DNA of 64,000 nucleotides from assembly GCA_958299035.1 (NCBI GenBank), contig CATQJL010000001.1, positions 8,362,284 to 8,426,283 of the forward strand, in the 5' to 3' direction. The notes beneath the pieces were generated by a model, which had not been told where the DNA came from, ran no database searches, and saw only the letters and a list, made by a program, of their open reading frames with translations. Of the stretch, positions 47,401-56,779 are shown piece after piece. The translations under genes were made by a program, and so were the position numbers. This DNA is from Cylicocyclus nassatus (lineage: Eukaryota > Nematoda > Chromadorea > Rhabditida > Strongylidae). How positions within the stretch are numbered: position 1 is the stretch's first letter; each line of letters begins with the position of its first letter.

Positions 47401-50232
47401 AAAAGTTTTGCAATTTAAAAGACGTGCAAAACAATTAGTCCGTTTCCATATTTGCTATCAGGGTCCTTAGAGCATTTTTGCAAAAGAGTACAGAACCTGG
47501 AGAGCCAGCCGACTGCGGTTTGAAATAATTTATCCAATAAGTGGTTGAAACTTTCGATAGTTTGCACAAGGAGTTACTTATGAAATCACGAAAATCATGA
47601 AACTTGCAACAAATACGTAAACATATTCGCAAGACTTTCTGTAATAAAAATAAGTGATTTTTACCGGCATCTCCCTAAGAGTCTTGCAGAATCCCCATTA
47701 GTCCTTCGAGTCGTGATGATGTCAATAGTTTATTTGTGGAACACTAAGAAGGTATCGACGAAAACAAGTAACAAAGCGAATGAGATAGTGATCTCAATGA
47801 TCAAAGTTCTTTGCTACAAAAACTGAAACGAATCAGTTTGTACTACTGAAAATAATAGAGAGTGCACCCTTCAAATTTGCAAATGAGGAGAAAAGTTGTA
47901 AAGTGAAATTTGTAAGATATTCAGATTAACGCTAATCAAAGCGCGTTCTGTATTTTTTGCGTCAAATACATTTTTGCCATTGTGATCAAATAATTTAAAT
48001 CAAATATGAGAAAATTTTAACACCAAATCCCCATCAGATAATTTGACGCATACCAGCTAAGTAGCAAATCAGCGGATCCAAAAAGCTGAAGAAGGACCGA
48101 ACTACTTACTCAAAAAAACATTGACAGATTTCAACTTTTTCGACATTTTCATTCGATAGATTCATTCACATATCAAGCACTGTAAAAGTTATCAAGCAGG
48201 GCTATGTTCATAACTGGGCATGAACAAAAATAAAATTGCCTACTTTTTTGCTTTTTTCCTCGGACCATGTGACCTTTGTTCTTAGTTTTTTTCTGATTTA
48301 TTCGTGCTTCCTATTGAGTGTACAATCTGAGAGAACTGAGTTATAGCAGTATAATAAAAAGAAAGATGAAAAAAGGCGTTTAAAAATCAAAAACCAAGGA
48401 ATCTCGCTCTAACTCAGAAAAGTTCATTCGATAAAAAGTTATTGTGTGTAGGTGCTCTCATCTTGCAGCCTGATAAGGGAAAGGATTTTTACGAAATGCA
48501 TGTTAGAATTACACTAATTCATTTTCTGTCTTTTCCATCTTATATTCTGCGAAAAGAAAAATGGGATTTCTTCCTATTTTTATCGTTTTCAGTTGTTTTT
48601 TGTGCAGCTAGAGTACCGTACTACTACAGTATCGCAGTGAATCCTTGAACTTCGATACCACCTTACCATCAGAGTATTTTCCTAGAAAAAAGCACTTTTT
48701 CCTTATAATCAACTCCCAACATCAAGGTTTGCTAGCAAAAGCGCAGTCTTTTTTTTTTTGTTCATAAACAGCAAAAGAATTTTCAAAGTGTGCATGTGCA
48801 TGCTCTTCGAAAGTGCATTTTTTATGGAGAGCAAACAGGAGAGTTCTTTGTCGCTTTCTGTGGTTCAGGTTTTCCTGCAGAACATGCAATTTGGTCCAAT
48901 CTAAGAGAATTTGCCCTTTCTCAGGTTTACAAAATCTCGACGAGTTCACTTCAATTGTATGTTGTCGGTTTGCCATAAAAACGACGAAGATTGCATGAGA
49001 GAAATCGTAAGTCCCATCATTATCGCATAGCCGAGCGAACTCTTCCAATTTTCCGCGATTTGCAGCCGCCTCGATGCTCGCGAAAGTTACGGAAACGTCA
49101 GCTGTCCAGTAGTGAGATTTCCGTGGAAGAACGACTAGAGCGAATACGAGCTCAGATGAATGCGTTAAACAATTTTTCGAGCGATCTTTCCCTTGATGAG
49201 ATGATGTTCGAAGACAATGAAGTCAGAAGCAGTGAAACTATGGTATCTCGTCCACTGCTGATTAACGATGAGGACGAGTTTGAGCAACAAGGTTAGCTTG
49301 AGGATTTTCAGCTGATCTTCGTATTGAGCTGTCCGGTAATCTTTTCCGATTTTAACACAACCCCAATACAACAAAATTGGAGAATTCCAATATGTCGCAA
49401 AAAGAAAGTTTTTATCACCAAAATCATTATAATTTCCAGCTGATTATCAAAAAATTTTATATGTATAGAGTTAATGAAAATGGACTTATTTTCTCTGGTT
49501 CCAACAATTTTATGGCGAAAATCAGCTGTGACCAGTTGGGCTTGTTCTATTTTTCTTGATATAAATGTCTATAGCTCAAACCTTGAATCTTGCGTGATTT
49601 TGTAAAAAGTAAAATTCTAATCTCTACTGCATCACATCGAACTTTGGCAAACTGCATGATCACTGCATGATTTTTGTTTGAATCTTTTTCGAAACCAATT
49701 TCGAGCTGGTTTGTTGTTGATTTTCAAAAAGTGGTTGAAATATGTGATACTTTCGGTGTTGAAAAAATTTTGTCTCTTATTTAAAGCAGAAAATTTCGAA
49801 CTTTAATTTTGCCTGAAGTTCGCATTTTATCCTCTTATCTTTAATATTCAACTCCTCTCTCAGGTTTTTTGAGACTCACCATTATAAGAAAAAAATGTTC
49901 TTCATTGTCTTTTGAACTCCTAGAAGACAAGATGACATGCAGACAGAAATTTGATACATTTTGATTTTGACATGCCACTACTTGAATAAAAAAGACGACG
50001 TTCAACTGTTCACAAATCACAGGAGCAATCTACTTTTTCAAAAAAAAAATTTCTTGCAGGATTTTCACCACAGTCGTGTTTGCCGTCCAATTATGTTCAC
50101 TGGATCTATGCATTGCTCATTACTAATGTACTTTCTATACTTGTGGCTGTATTGGCATGTAGTAATCTCTTGAAAAAACATTTTGCCATAGATATTGTCA
50201 CTATAAGGCACAAATATCGATGCGGATTATAA
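38453..50232 (+). CDS. ZP-domain (cuticlin-like) type I membrane protein, 11 exons
   Basis: Exons: 38453-38509, 38591-38726, 39478-39599, 39655-39714, 39950-40095, 40565-40679, 40935-41041, 46298-46381, 48925-49006, 49066-49291, 50060-50232. They total 1308 bases in unbroken phase, 435 residues. Residues 1-19 form a short signal peptide (FRSFLVAVLIC core). A basic linker follows. ZP-N starts with LICGEGSMGILV and includes FHLRVVVSFHYEHL and DLTCSY. ZP-C has LPVCHY, VYHRWSC, VYRCYV, then GCSLDESILPHPTYD, RRVHFNCMLSVC and PPRC, so the ZP cysteine ladder is present. RKLRKR right after PPRC is a furin-like cleavage site, followed by an acidic stretch and a membrane segment in exon 11. Such proteins are secreted by epidermis, cleaved and polymerised into cuticle or apical matrix; this role is inferred from family. 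Exon 2 could alternatively start at 38572, but that reading hits a stop. Introns 7 and 8 are 5.3 and 2.5 kb, the others mostly short. The exact cuticlin orthologue is not identified. Confidence 0.85.
41220..41848. repeat. Satellite array, diverged 5' block
   Basis: About 110-bp monomers alternate GTGCTGCGAAACACTAAAGT, a TTCTACTGTCAGGCAGCAAC block, TTGTCCTGGTGCTGCGCAAC and GATGCCATGCAAGAGCATCC. They differ from each other more than those after 43.7 kb. The block lies in intron 7 of the ZP gene. The 60-92 codon frames on both strands here are only the repeat. Confidence 0.85.
42120..42490. repeat. ATCGAT-rich tandem array related to Helitron-like cargo
   Basis: About four units of 94-98 bases contain TAATCAGCACCCTCATT, TGTACCAACTCCCAACCTCG and AAAAATCGATAAAATCGATA. 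The same building blocks, CAACTCCCAGCCCCGTAGCT and ATCGATAAAATCGATAAAAG, fill the Helitron-like elements at 17.4 and 55.7 kb. The host element here is of a different type, so the array has moved between element classes. Confidence 0.7.
42510..43330 (+). other. Unique interior of the foldback element, with open frames
   Basis: Plus frames at 42560-42781 and 42797-43108 are open for 73 and 103 codons. The second contains IAYGDLNRLVLHYNCNVLYS, which superficially resembles a ZP C-terminal strand, but the ZP gene is complete without it. A short tandem repeat encodes EHECPYN twice (42667-42715). This could be captured host DNA or the decayed core of the element. No function is assigned. Confidence 0.3.
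43669..45560. repeat. Satellite array, homogenised 3' block
   Basis: This continues the satellite after the inserted element. From 44018 it becomes a higher-order array (see next entry). It ends in diverged monomers at 45363-45560. It lies within intron 7 of the ZP gene. Confidence 0.85.
44018..45362. repeat. 224-bp higher-order repeat, six near-identical units
   Basis: Units start at 44018, 44242, 44466, 44690, 44914 and 45139. Five have a spacing of exactly 224 bases. The fifth is 225 because of one extra T in GGTGCTTTCGGTG (about 45020). Each unit is two diverged ~112-bp monomers. Units 2, 3, 4 and 6 translate to the same 74-residue string, so they are almost identical, which indicates recent amplification. 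The open frame is a by-product of the missing stops, not a gene. Confidence 0.9.
45688..45708. repeat. Short CTG trinucleotide run
   Basis: About five CTG units within intron 7 of the ZP gene, just after the satellite. Confidence 0.7.
46298..46381 (+). CDS. Isolated exon 8 of the ZP gene
   Basis: This 84-base exon lies alone between two long introns. It encodes CSLDESILPHPTYDLQKGLV then YTPSKAF, the segment that follows Cys in the ZP-C consensus (GCSxDPxLLxxLxYxxxxxxxAxAxF). It enters in phase 2, completing Gly from exon 7 (GG+G), and leaves in phase 2, completing Arg with exon 9 (AG+G). The acceptor TTCGTTGAG is weak. The donor is CAG/GTGAAT. The fit in phase, length and motif makes it secure. 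Confidence 0.8.
46382..48924 (+). other. Intron 8 of the ZP gene
   Basis: Donor CAG/GTGAAT and acceptor CCCTTTCTCAG. AT-rich with short frames only. No mobile element or nested gene was recognised. Confidence 0.65.
48925..49291 (+). CDS. Exons 9 and 10 of the ZP gene: last cysteines and cleavage site
   Basis: Exon 9 (48925-49006) gives FTKSRRVHFNCMLSVCHKND then EDCMREI. Exon 10 (49066-49291) starts PPRCSRKLRKRQLSSSEIS. The pairing of FNCMLSVC with PPRC matches the last conserved cysteines of ZP-C. RKLRKR fits the consensus furin site that releases the ectodomain of ZP proteins. Downstream are a predicted helix (EERLERIRAQMNAL) and an acidic tail (INDEDEFEQQ). The intron between them is 59 bases, typical for a nematode. 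Confidence 0.8.
50060..50232 (+). CDS. Exon 11 of the ZP gene: transmembrane segment and tail
   Basis: The acceptor AATTTCTTGCAG ends at 50059. The exon encodes a membrane-spanning run, YVHWIYALLITNVLSILVAV then LACSNLL, followed by a basic cytoplasmic tail (KKHF and IRHKYRCGL) and TAA at 50230. A single C-terminal membrane helix after a furin site is the usual layout of nematode ZP proteins. Confidence 0.8.
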
Positions 50233-50685
50233 TAGTACCATGTAATTCCTTATCTTCCTTTTTCTTTCTCACTTTCCTTCGTCTTTATACGAAAAGTGCA
50301 TTGTTTTCATTTCCTCTATCCATTGCTTCTCCGTGACAGCTCTATCTCCCTCCGCCTCGCGTATTTTCACATTCATCAGAGTTGACGTCTAACATGCGGG
50401 ACCACACGCACACATACACACACATTTTCAATTACGCCACGCTTCTCACAAAGACTGATGAGTCCACATTCTTCCAGAAAAACGCCAAAGCCTCGTTCTT
50501 TAATTGGAAATGCCTAGCATCAGTCTCAAAATAGGCGAAAGAAAGAGATTTATAGGAAACGAAATAACTATTGAGCTTTAAGCACCAACGGGAGATTAAT
50601 TTAGTTCAAAGTTTTATGTCCTTGCACTTCTTGCCTTAATTTCTTGATATTAATATTTATTGTTATGTTTTATTGTAGAAAATGC

Positions 50686-50691
50686 AATAAA
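50686..50691 (+). terminator. Poly(A) signal of the ZP gene
   Basis: AATAAA lies about 455 bases after the stop at 50230-50232, followed by A- and T-rich sequence. It faces the poly(A) signal of the minus-strand gene at 50757-50762. Confidence 0.55.
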
Positions 50692-50756
50692 AATTGTTAT
50701 TGAGCTGTTGGTTGCAGGAAGAATTGCTTGTTATATGAGGTTACTTCCCATCCGAC

Positions 50757-50762
50757 TTTATT
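50757..50762 (-). terminator. Poly(A) signal of the convergent minus-strand gene
   Basis: AATAAA on the minus strand, 40 bases after the stop codon at 50803-50805. Confidence 0.5.
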
Positions 50763-50802
50763 GGGCTCCGGCCTCAGGAAACACTTAGCAGATCACATGC
50801 AT

Positions 50803-50941
50803 TTAGCCAGCATATTGCCGGCATGTGAATGACGGACGTTGTCTCGTAGAATGCGTATTGTCGACAATAACAACATCGTCGAGGTCTTCATAATTAGTAA
50901 TCAGATCCCTAAAAGACTTCATGGAAAATATGAACAAAAAA
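50803..50941 (-). CDS. Probable terminal exon of an unrecognised gene
   Basis: On the minus strand an acceptor-like CACCCTTTACAG ends at 50942. The frame that follows reads MKSFRDLITNYEDLDDVVIV then DNTHSTRQRPSFTCRQYAG and stop, with AATAAA 40 bases later. The same frame is also open upstream to about 51113, so the exon may be longer and the acceptor unused. The acidic DLDDVVIVD run is protein-like, but no family was recognised. Its tail-to-tail position with the ZP gene, with signals about 70 bases apart, supports a real 3' end. Upstream exons could not be placed. Confidence 0.4.
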
Positions 50942-51119
50942 CTGTAAAGGGTGATGCATGTTGGAAGGGGAAAGGATGAAAGATGTTGAAGTGTTGGTGA
51001 TGCATTTCTGCACATTTTCATGCGTTTATACTTATTCGCATTCATTTGAAACCGCACCGCAACCGCTTGCAGCTCTGCGCTGCAACTTAACGGGAAATCT
51101 GTGCCATGGATATGTCATT

Positions 51120-53700
51120 AAGCAACCAGTTTTCAAGCGAAATTGCTTTATAAGATTTATGTAGTAACAATATGTGTTCATGAAACTGCATTTTGAAAAG
51201 TTTGTCAGTGTCCAGTTGATCATGTTAATGGGCGTGACCAAGCCTTATGATTGGTTTTGGCGGCCACTAGACTGTGGAAAATTGGGAAGTCAAAATTTTA
51301 AATGTAAATAATTGTAGAATGATAGATTCATGTTTATGATACCCAACGATGAAGATGTTTCCGGCAAAAAGTCTCTTAGAAGGCAAGGAAATGTTCGAAG
51401 TTCCAAAAAGCTTTGTCGGAGCAAATTTCAAGATTGTCATTTTCCAAAAAAATATCATTGCTAGGAGCAGTAGTATTCTCATGCTACAACAAGTTTTAAA
51501 CGCTTTTCAAACCATGCTCATCATTCTAGAACCTTTGAGATTTTATTTTTTCCAATGAAATTATGGAAAAAATGGTTACAAATGGGTGCGAGTTGTTTTC
51601 AAGATCTACCAAATGACATTTCTCGCCCCTTTGTCATTTACTGGCAGAGAAAACATCCGTATGGCTTCTCTCCGAAGTGTTCCTGAGGAAAAAACATTTC
51701 AAACTGGAAGAAAGAAACTAGCACAATGCCTGCTGCTTCCAGAGTTTTGTTCTGACTACAGAACCTAAAAAGCTAACATTGTTTATTTGGGACACTTTCT
51801 GAAGAAAGCACTTTCTCTCTCACCAAGAAGAGCTGAAGATTTTCCTCCCAGAATTTCAAGAAAAAGAAATTCGCAATGCGCTAAAAAACTCAGTAGAAAT
51901 TCTATTTCGCTATTCCCGATAGAATTAGAGACCAGATACCATTTCACATATTCGTGTGCAATCTACCAATAAATTCTGCAAAAAGCGCAAATTGCATTCG
52001 AGCAGAAGCCGGGGAATGCAATTAGAGAGCGAAGTCGTCGGGGGCTCTGCAGAACGCCAAGTTCTCGTCAACAACTAATTTTGCCGAGCCCCGTTGGAGT
52101 TACTTCTCATCAATGCTCTATTCGTTCACTTACCAGCAAAAAACAAATGCATTTTGAATTTTCTAAGAGGAGCGGTAGAAATGGACCAAAAATTATTGAG
52201 AAAAAACAACTTGAGGGGACAAAGAATAATGTAAGCAATAGTAATTTGCTGTTTTCTAATTATTCAATGGTTTTTAGAATAATTTCAAGAACAGTAGATC
52301 ACTTACTAATTTATTTATTTATTCATTCATTCATTCATTCATTCAGTTCATCCATTCATTCATTCGTTCTTCGTCCATGTGCTCATCAAATCACTTTGTT
52401 CACCATTTTCAAAATTATTTTTTCAAAAATTTGAAATTCTATTCCTCATAACTTCTTCAAATCATTCTACAAAACAAAAGGTTGATGAATAGGTGAAATT
52501 TCATATTGTGGAAAACTCTGGAAAATTTTTCTTACGTTTACTCTATTATTAACTTCAACCTCTTAAGAAGTCTCTCATTCATTTTCGTCTCGTGACTACT
52601 TTGTTTTAGTCGCAACTTGCCCACCTAAAATATGCCTTCATTGCACTTTATCACTCAGATTCACTTCAGCATTCACATAACAAATTAGTTATCTAACAAA
52701 CATTAGAATAAGACTGATCACGTTCTTTTTTTTTCATTCTTTTCTTTACGCTCATTCTTCATTCACGAATTCTTTCATCAGACATTCATGCAAATCTTTC
52801 GTTCATTCTTCATTTCAGAATCATGTTCGTTTCACGCGATGCATTAATCTAGTCTAAGTGAAAAAAAAGAATTATTAATCATTCACCCCTTCTATTCATT
52901 TCAATTTTCATTGAATTTTTTAGCTTGATAATTATTGTTTGAATCTTTGATCAGCACTTTTCTCGATTAGTATTATTTACTAGTTCACATTCAAGTCTGC
53001 ATCCATTTTCTGTCACCAGACTGCATATCTGAAAACCTATTTTTCAATTTACTGATCCATTTGATAGCTCAAACGCTAAATTCCAGAGCAAAGCGGAATT
53101 TTTTGTTCAAAATCTTGAACAAACTCTCCATTTCGATTTCCAACCTATTATTATATTTTTTTCAATCCTCGAACCACCTTACCAAAACTTTGCATTAATA
53201 TGGCCAGCCTTGTGAAGCAATTCAATTTTGTCCATCAGTTCGTGAAATCTACGTGAAAAACCAGGAACTCGTCTGGCTACTCGTCAGCTCTGGCCATAAT
53301 CAACTAAACTTCTCCAGAAAATCGTTGAAATCCCTCATTTCTTCTTCTTTCGGCAAGTTCTCAAGCAGCTAAGCTGAATTTGCTGTCTTGGATGCTAGAA
53401 CGATGAGAAAAGACGGAAAATGAGAAAATTTTTGCGAATGGTCGGATTTATTCTGCAAAAGCTGCAAACGATATCGAGGGGGGGGGGACGAAAAAGTTCA
53501 TTTGTGAGAATCTGGAACACTTAACTTCAGCATAAGCCTTTCTAGAGCGACTTAATTGAAACCAAAGCCCATAGCTCTTTCTCGAAAATTCTAGGAAGAA
53601 ATTCCCAGACTTCCCGCAAAAGCTCATTTACCACCGAAAGCAAAAGCAATAACTTAAACAACAGCCTCATCCCCCGTTCTTTCCCCCCCCCCCTCCTCCT
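51120..53700. other. Noncoding stretch, perhaps holding exons of the minus-strand gene
   Basis: Frames of 60-117 codons on both strands could not be supported. A TTCA tetranucleotide repeat is at 52318-52372. A G10 run is at 53478-53487. Confidence 0.35.
52318..52372. repeat. TTCA microsatellite
   Basis: ATTCATTCATTCATTCATTC with a break at TCAGTTCATCC, then ATTCATTCATTCGTTC. A related stretch lies at 60855-60895. Confidence 0.85.
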
Positions 53701-54240
53701 AAATTTCACTCTGGGCTACTAGTATATAGTGCTAGGCAACATAAATTGCATATGGACAGAATCTCTCCGAGGGCTTGGGGGGGGGGGAGGGGGGAGAGGC
53801 ATGGCATTGGTCGATTTGACAATTTATGGAGGGCGAGTTGAGGGGGGTGCTTGGGGCATGATCGACGTCCCCGGGGAGCACCGGACGTCTTTGTCGACTC
53901 TCGGACTGGTAAACAATCGAAGCACTCAACCTTATCGAGGCTGTTTCGAGTGAATTCTTCGAGAAATAAATGCTTTGGGAAGGGCAATGGGAAAAGTTAG
54001 AATTGAGCCTTCTAAGTTCTCAAAAACAAGGTTTTGGCTAACCACACCCCCTTTGACGACTACGCCTCCTTGGCAACCCCCCTCCCCCCTCCGTCCTTTC
54101 CAGAACCCTTTTACATGAGAAAGAGTGCGACTTATCAGAGAAGGTAGCCGCACTCCCGCCAGGTCAACTCCTCCCGCTAGCTCAACTCCTCCCGCTGTGG
54201 TCAACTCCGCCCACCTCGTTGACAATTCCGCCGCCTTATT
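53683..54240. other. GC-rich low-complexity stretch
   Basis: Poly-C at 53683-53693, poly-G at 53777-53787 with more G runs after it, and imperfect repeats of CAACTCCTCCCGCTAGCT type at 54163-54230 next to the Helitron-like copy 3. No gene was recognised. Confidence 0.5.
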
Positions 54241-54245
54241 GATAA

Positions 54246-54501
54246 CTAGCTGGCTTTCCCGGCTCCGCCCGGCCCTGTCAATAATATATTTGTAGTCAGC
54301 ATGCTCGATTACCCCCCCCCCCTTGTGCCAACTCCCAGCCCCGTAGCTCAAATTTTCAAAAAATCGATAAAATCGATATTGATTGATAAAGAAAAGTAGC
54401 CTATGACATCCGCCCTGCCCCGAAGTGTATGTGTGCAAAGTTTGGTCCCGATCGGTTCAGAAATAAAATTTTCTATTCGGAACATACGTACACACATACA
54501 T

Positions 54502-54534
<33 letters not shown>

Positions 54535-54559
54535 CAGACATTCAGCTTTATATATAAGA
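54246..54559 (-). mobile_element. Helitron-like element, short copy 3
   Basis: Read on the minus strand it starts TCTTATATATAAAGCTGAAT at 54559 and ends AAGCCAGCTAG at 54246, again between A and T. Only one ATCGAT-rich unit (54280-54385) is kept, so it is 314 bases long instead of 1.1-1.25 kb. A GACA tetranucleotide run (54501-54535) lies near the 5' end. The inner arm of the terminal hairpin is degraded. Confidence 0.7.
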
Positions 54560-54564
54560 TGCTT

Positions 54565-55690
54565 GAAAGTTACTTTGTCGAGTCGTTGCGACTTTGCTAG
54601 CGATCACTACCGTACTTTTGCTGCACTTTCCCTAACCAGTTCTAGGTTTCTTACTCCCAAATACTTTCGAAATCTCCAGAAATATGAAAAGTGCAAGGAA
54701 AATCTTTCTTCTTCTCTGGTTTACCACGTCATAGGAAATTCTCTCAGCCTACGAATTTTTCGCCTCAGCTCACATTCAGCTTTCTCCCAGACCCCATGAT
54801 TATCCGAGCAGTTTTCGCAAGAAATCGCTTCCTAAGCGGATAAGCATTTAGTAAGTGGTTTAGTGGTTACTGAAGCATACACCATGCAAAGTAGAAAAGA
54901 AAAAACAACTGAAAAAGTTGAGGTAAAGGGAAGTGAAGCAGAAACGCTGAGCCGATAAAGAAATTTTGCTAAAAATCGTTACAAATTGTGCTGCAAGGAC
55001 AACAAAAAAAACGGCATCATTTTCAAGTAATCGTTGGGTTTCTGGATGAAAAAGAGAATATTGAACGATGGATTTGATAGATAGGTACCATTTATCGTTC
55101 AAACTGATTATTTGAATAGCTGTCTTACTGTTAGATTACGGTAAATACACCTGCCCGCAAACGATTACTACAGTGAAAGATATCATACTTTGCCACTTTG
55201 TAAATAATTTCAGGTTTCATATTCTGGTGTAAAAATTCAGAATATGTAGTAGGATCTTCACAAGTTTGCTATGCTGATAAAGAATAGATAGTTCAAAGTT
55301 ATCTCTCCAAAAATCATAGCAAATAGAATTTTGAAAGCTGGTTTTTGATCAAAAAGACTGTACATACCTTTCGGAACGACATTTTCAATCTAAATTCTCT
55401 CGCCCCTTTCAGATAGCTTAACCCCCCCCCCCCCTCTCGAAAAGTTTTTACGACTTTCCCCAAATCTAGTTTGAAGTACGTTTACCTACCACCTACAAAA
55501 TATGACTTGGTAATAACGAGGTGATTGCCCTCTCATCTACATAAAATAATAATCGTGTTACTTCGTTGAGGAATGCGTGTGTAAGTCCAAAAGTATTTCA
55601 TACATAATTCCACTTACTGCAGAATCATGAATTTTCTCATATGTTTCCGCAAGGTTGTTTTGGAAAGGTGTACTATAGTGATGAATTATG
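54565..55690. other. Spacer between two Helitron-like elements
   Basis: AT-rich with a C13 run at 55422-55434. No gene was recognised. Confidence 0.4.
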
Positions 55691-55696
55691 ATCAGA

Positions 55697-56704
55697 CTAG
55701 CTGGCTTACCCGGCTCCGCCGTATCCGGACCAAACTTGGCACACATACACTTCGGGCCCCGGCGGGTGTCACAGTCCACTTTTCGTTATCGATCGATGTC
55801 GACTTTACCGATTTTTATCGATTTTTTTGCAGAGTTCACCTATAGGGCTAGGAGTTGGCACAGGGGGGTAATCGAGCATGGGGATTCCGAATACAATATT
55901 AGTTTTCAGAATTATCGATTACTTTTATTGATTTTATCGATTTTTTGTAAATTTTGACATGCGAGGCTGGGATTTTGCACAGGGGGGTAATCGAGCATGC
56001 TGATTACGAACACAATATTATTTTTCAGGATCGTCCATTACTTTTATCGATTTTATCGATTTTTTTGTAAAGTTTGACCTGCGGGGCTGGGAGTTTGCAC
56101 AGGGGGTAATCGAGCACGCAGATTACGAATACAATATTAGTTTTCGAGATCGTCCATTACTTTTATCGATTTTATCGATTTTTTTGCAAAGTTTGAGCTA
56201 GGGGGCTGGAATTTGGCACAGGGGTGTAATCGAGCATGCTGATCACCCCCCTTGGGGATGATCAGCATGCTCGATTACCCCCCTGTGCCAACTCCCAGCC
56301 CCCTAGCTCAAACTTTACAAAAAAATCGATAAAATCGATAAAAGTAATGGACGATCCTGAAAAATAATATTGTGTTCGTAATCCCCATGCTCGATTACCC
56401 CCCTGTGCCAACTCCCAGCCCCGTAGCTCAAACTTTGCAAAAAAATCGATAAAATCGATAAAAGTAATCGATAATCCTGAAAACCAATATTGTATTCGGA
56501 ATCCCCATGCTCGATTACCCCCCTGTGCCAACTCCCAGCCCCGTAGGTGAACTCAGCAAAAAAATCGATAAAAATCGATAAAATCGATATCGATCGATGA
56601 CGAAAAGTAGCCTATGACACGCGCCGAGGCCCGAAGTGTATGTGTGCCAAGTTTGGTCCGGATCGGTTCAGAAATGGAATTTTCTATTCGGAACATACGT
56701 ACAC

Positions 56705-56739
<35 letters not shown>

Positions 56740-56774
56740 TACAGACAAACAGACATTCAGCTTTATATATAAGA
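55697..56774 (-). mobile_element. Helitron-like element, copy 2
   Basis: On the minus strand the element runs from TCTTATATATAAAGCTGAAT (56774) to GTAAGCCAGCTAG (55697), flanked by A and T. It has the same palindromic interior as copy 1, with the centre at 56233-56275 (GAGCATGCTGATCACCCCCC / GGGGATGATCAGCATGCTC). The inner arm of the terminal hairpin is lost: the CCGGCTCCGCC block joins directly to the unique TATCCGGACCAAAC stretch. A GACA run is at 56707-56740. The 78-89 codon frames inside are just the repeat read as protein. Confidence 0.75.
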
Positions 56775-56779
56775 TATAC

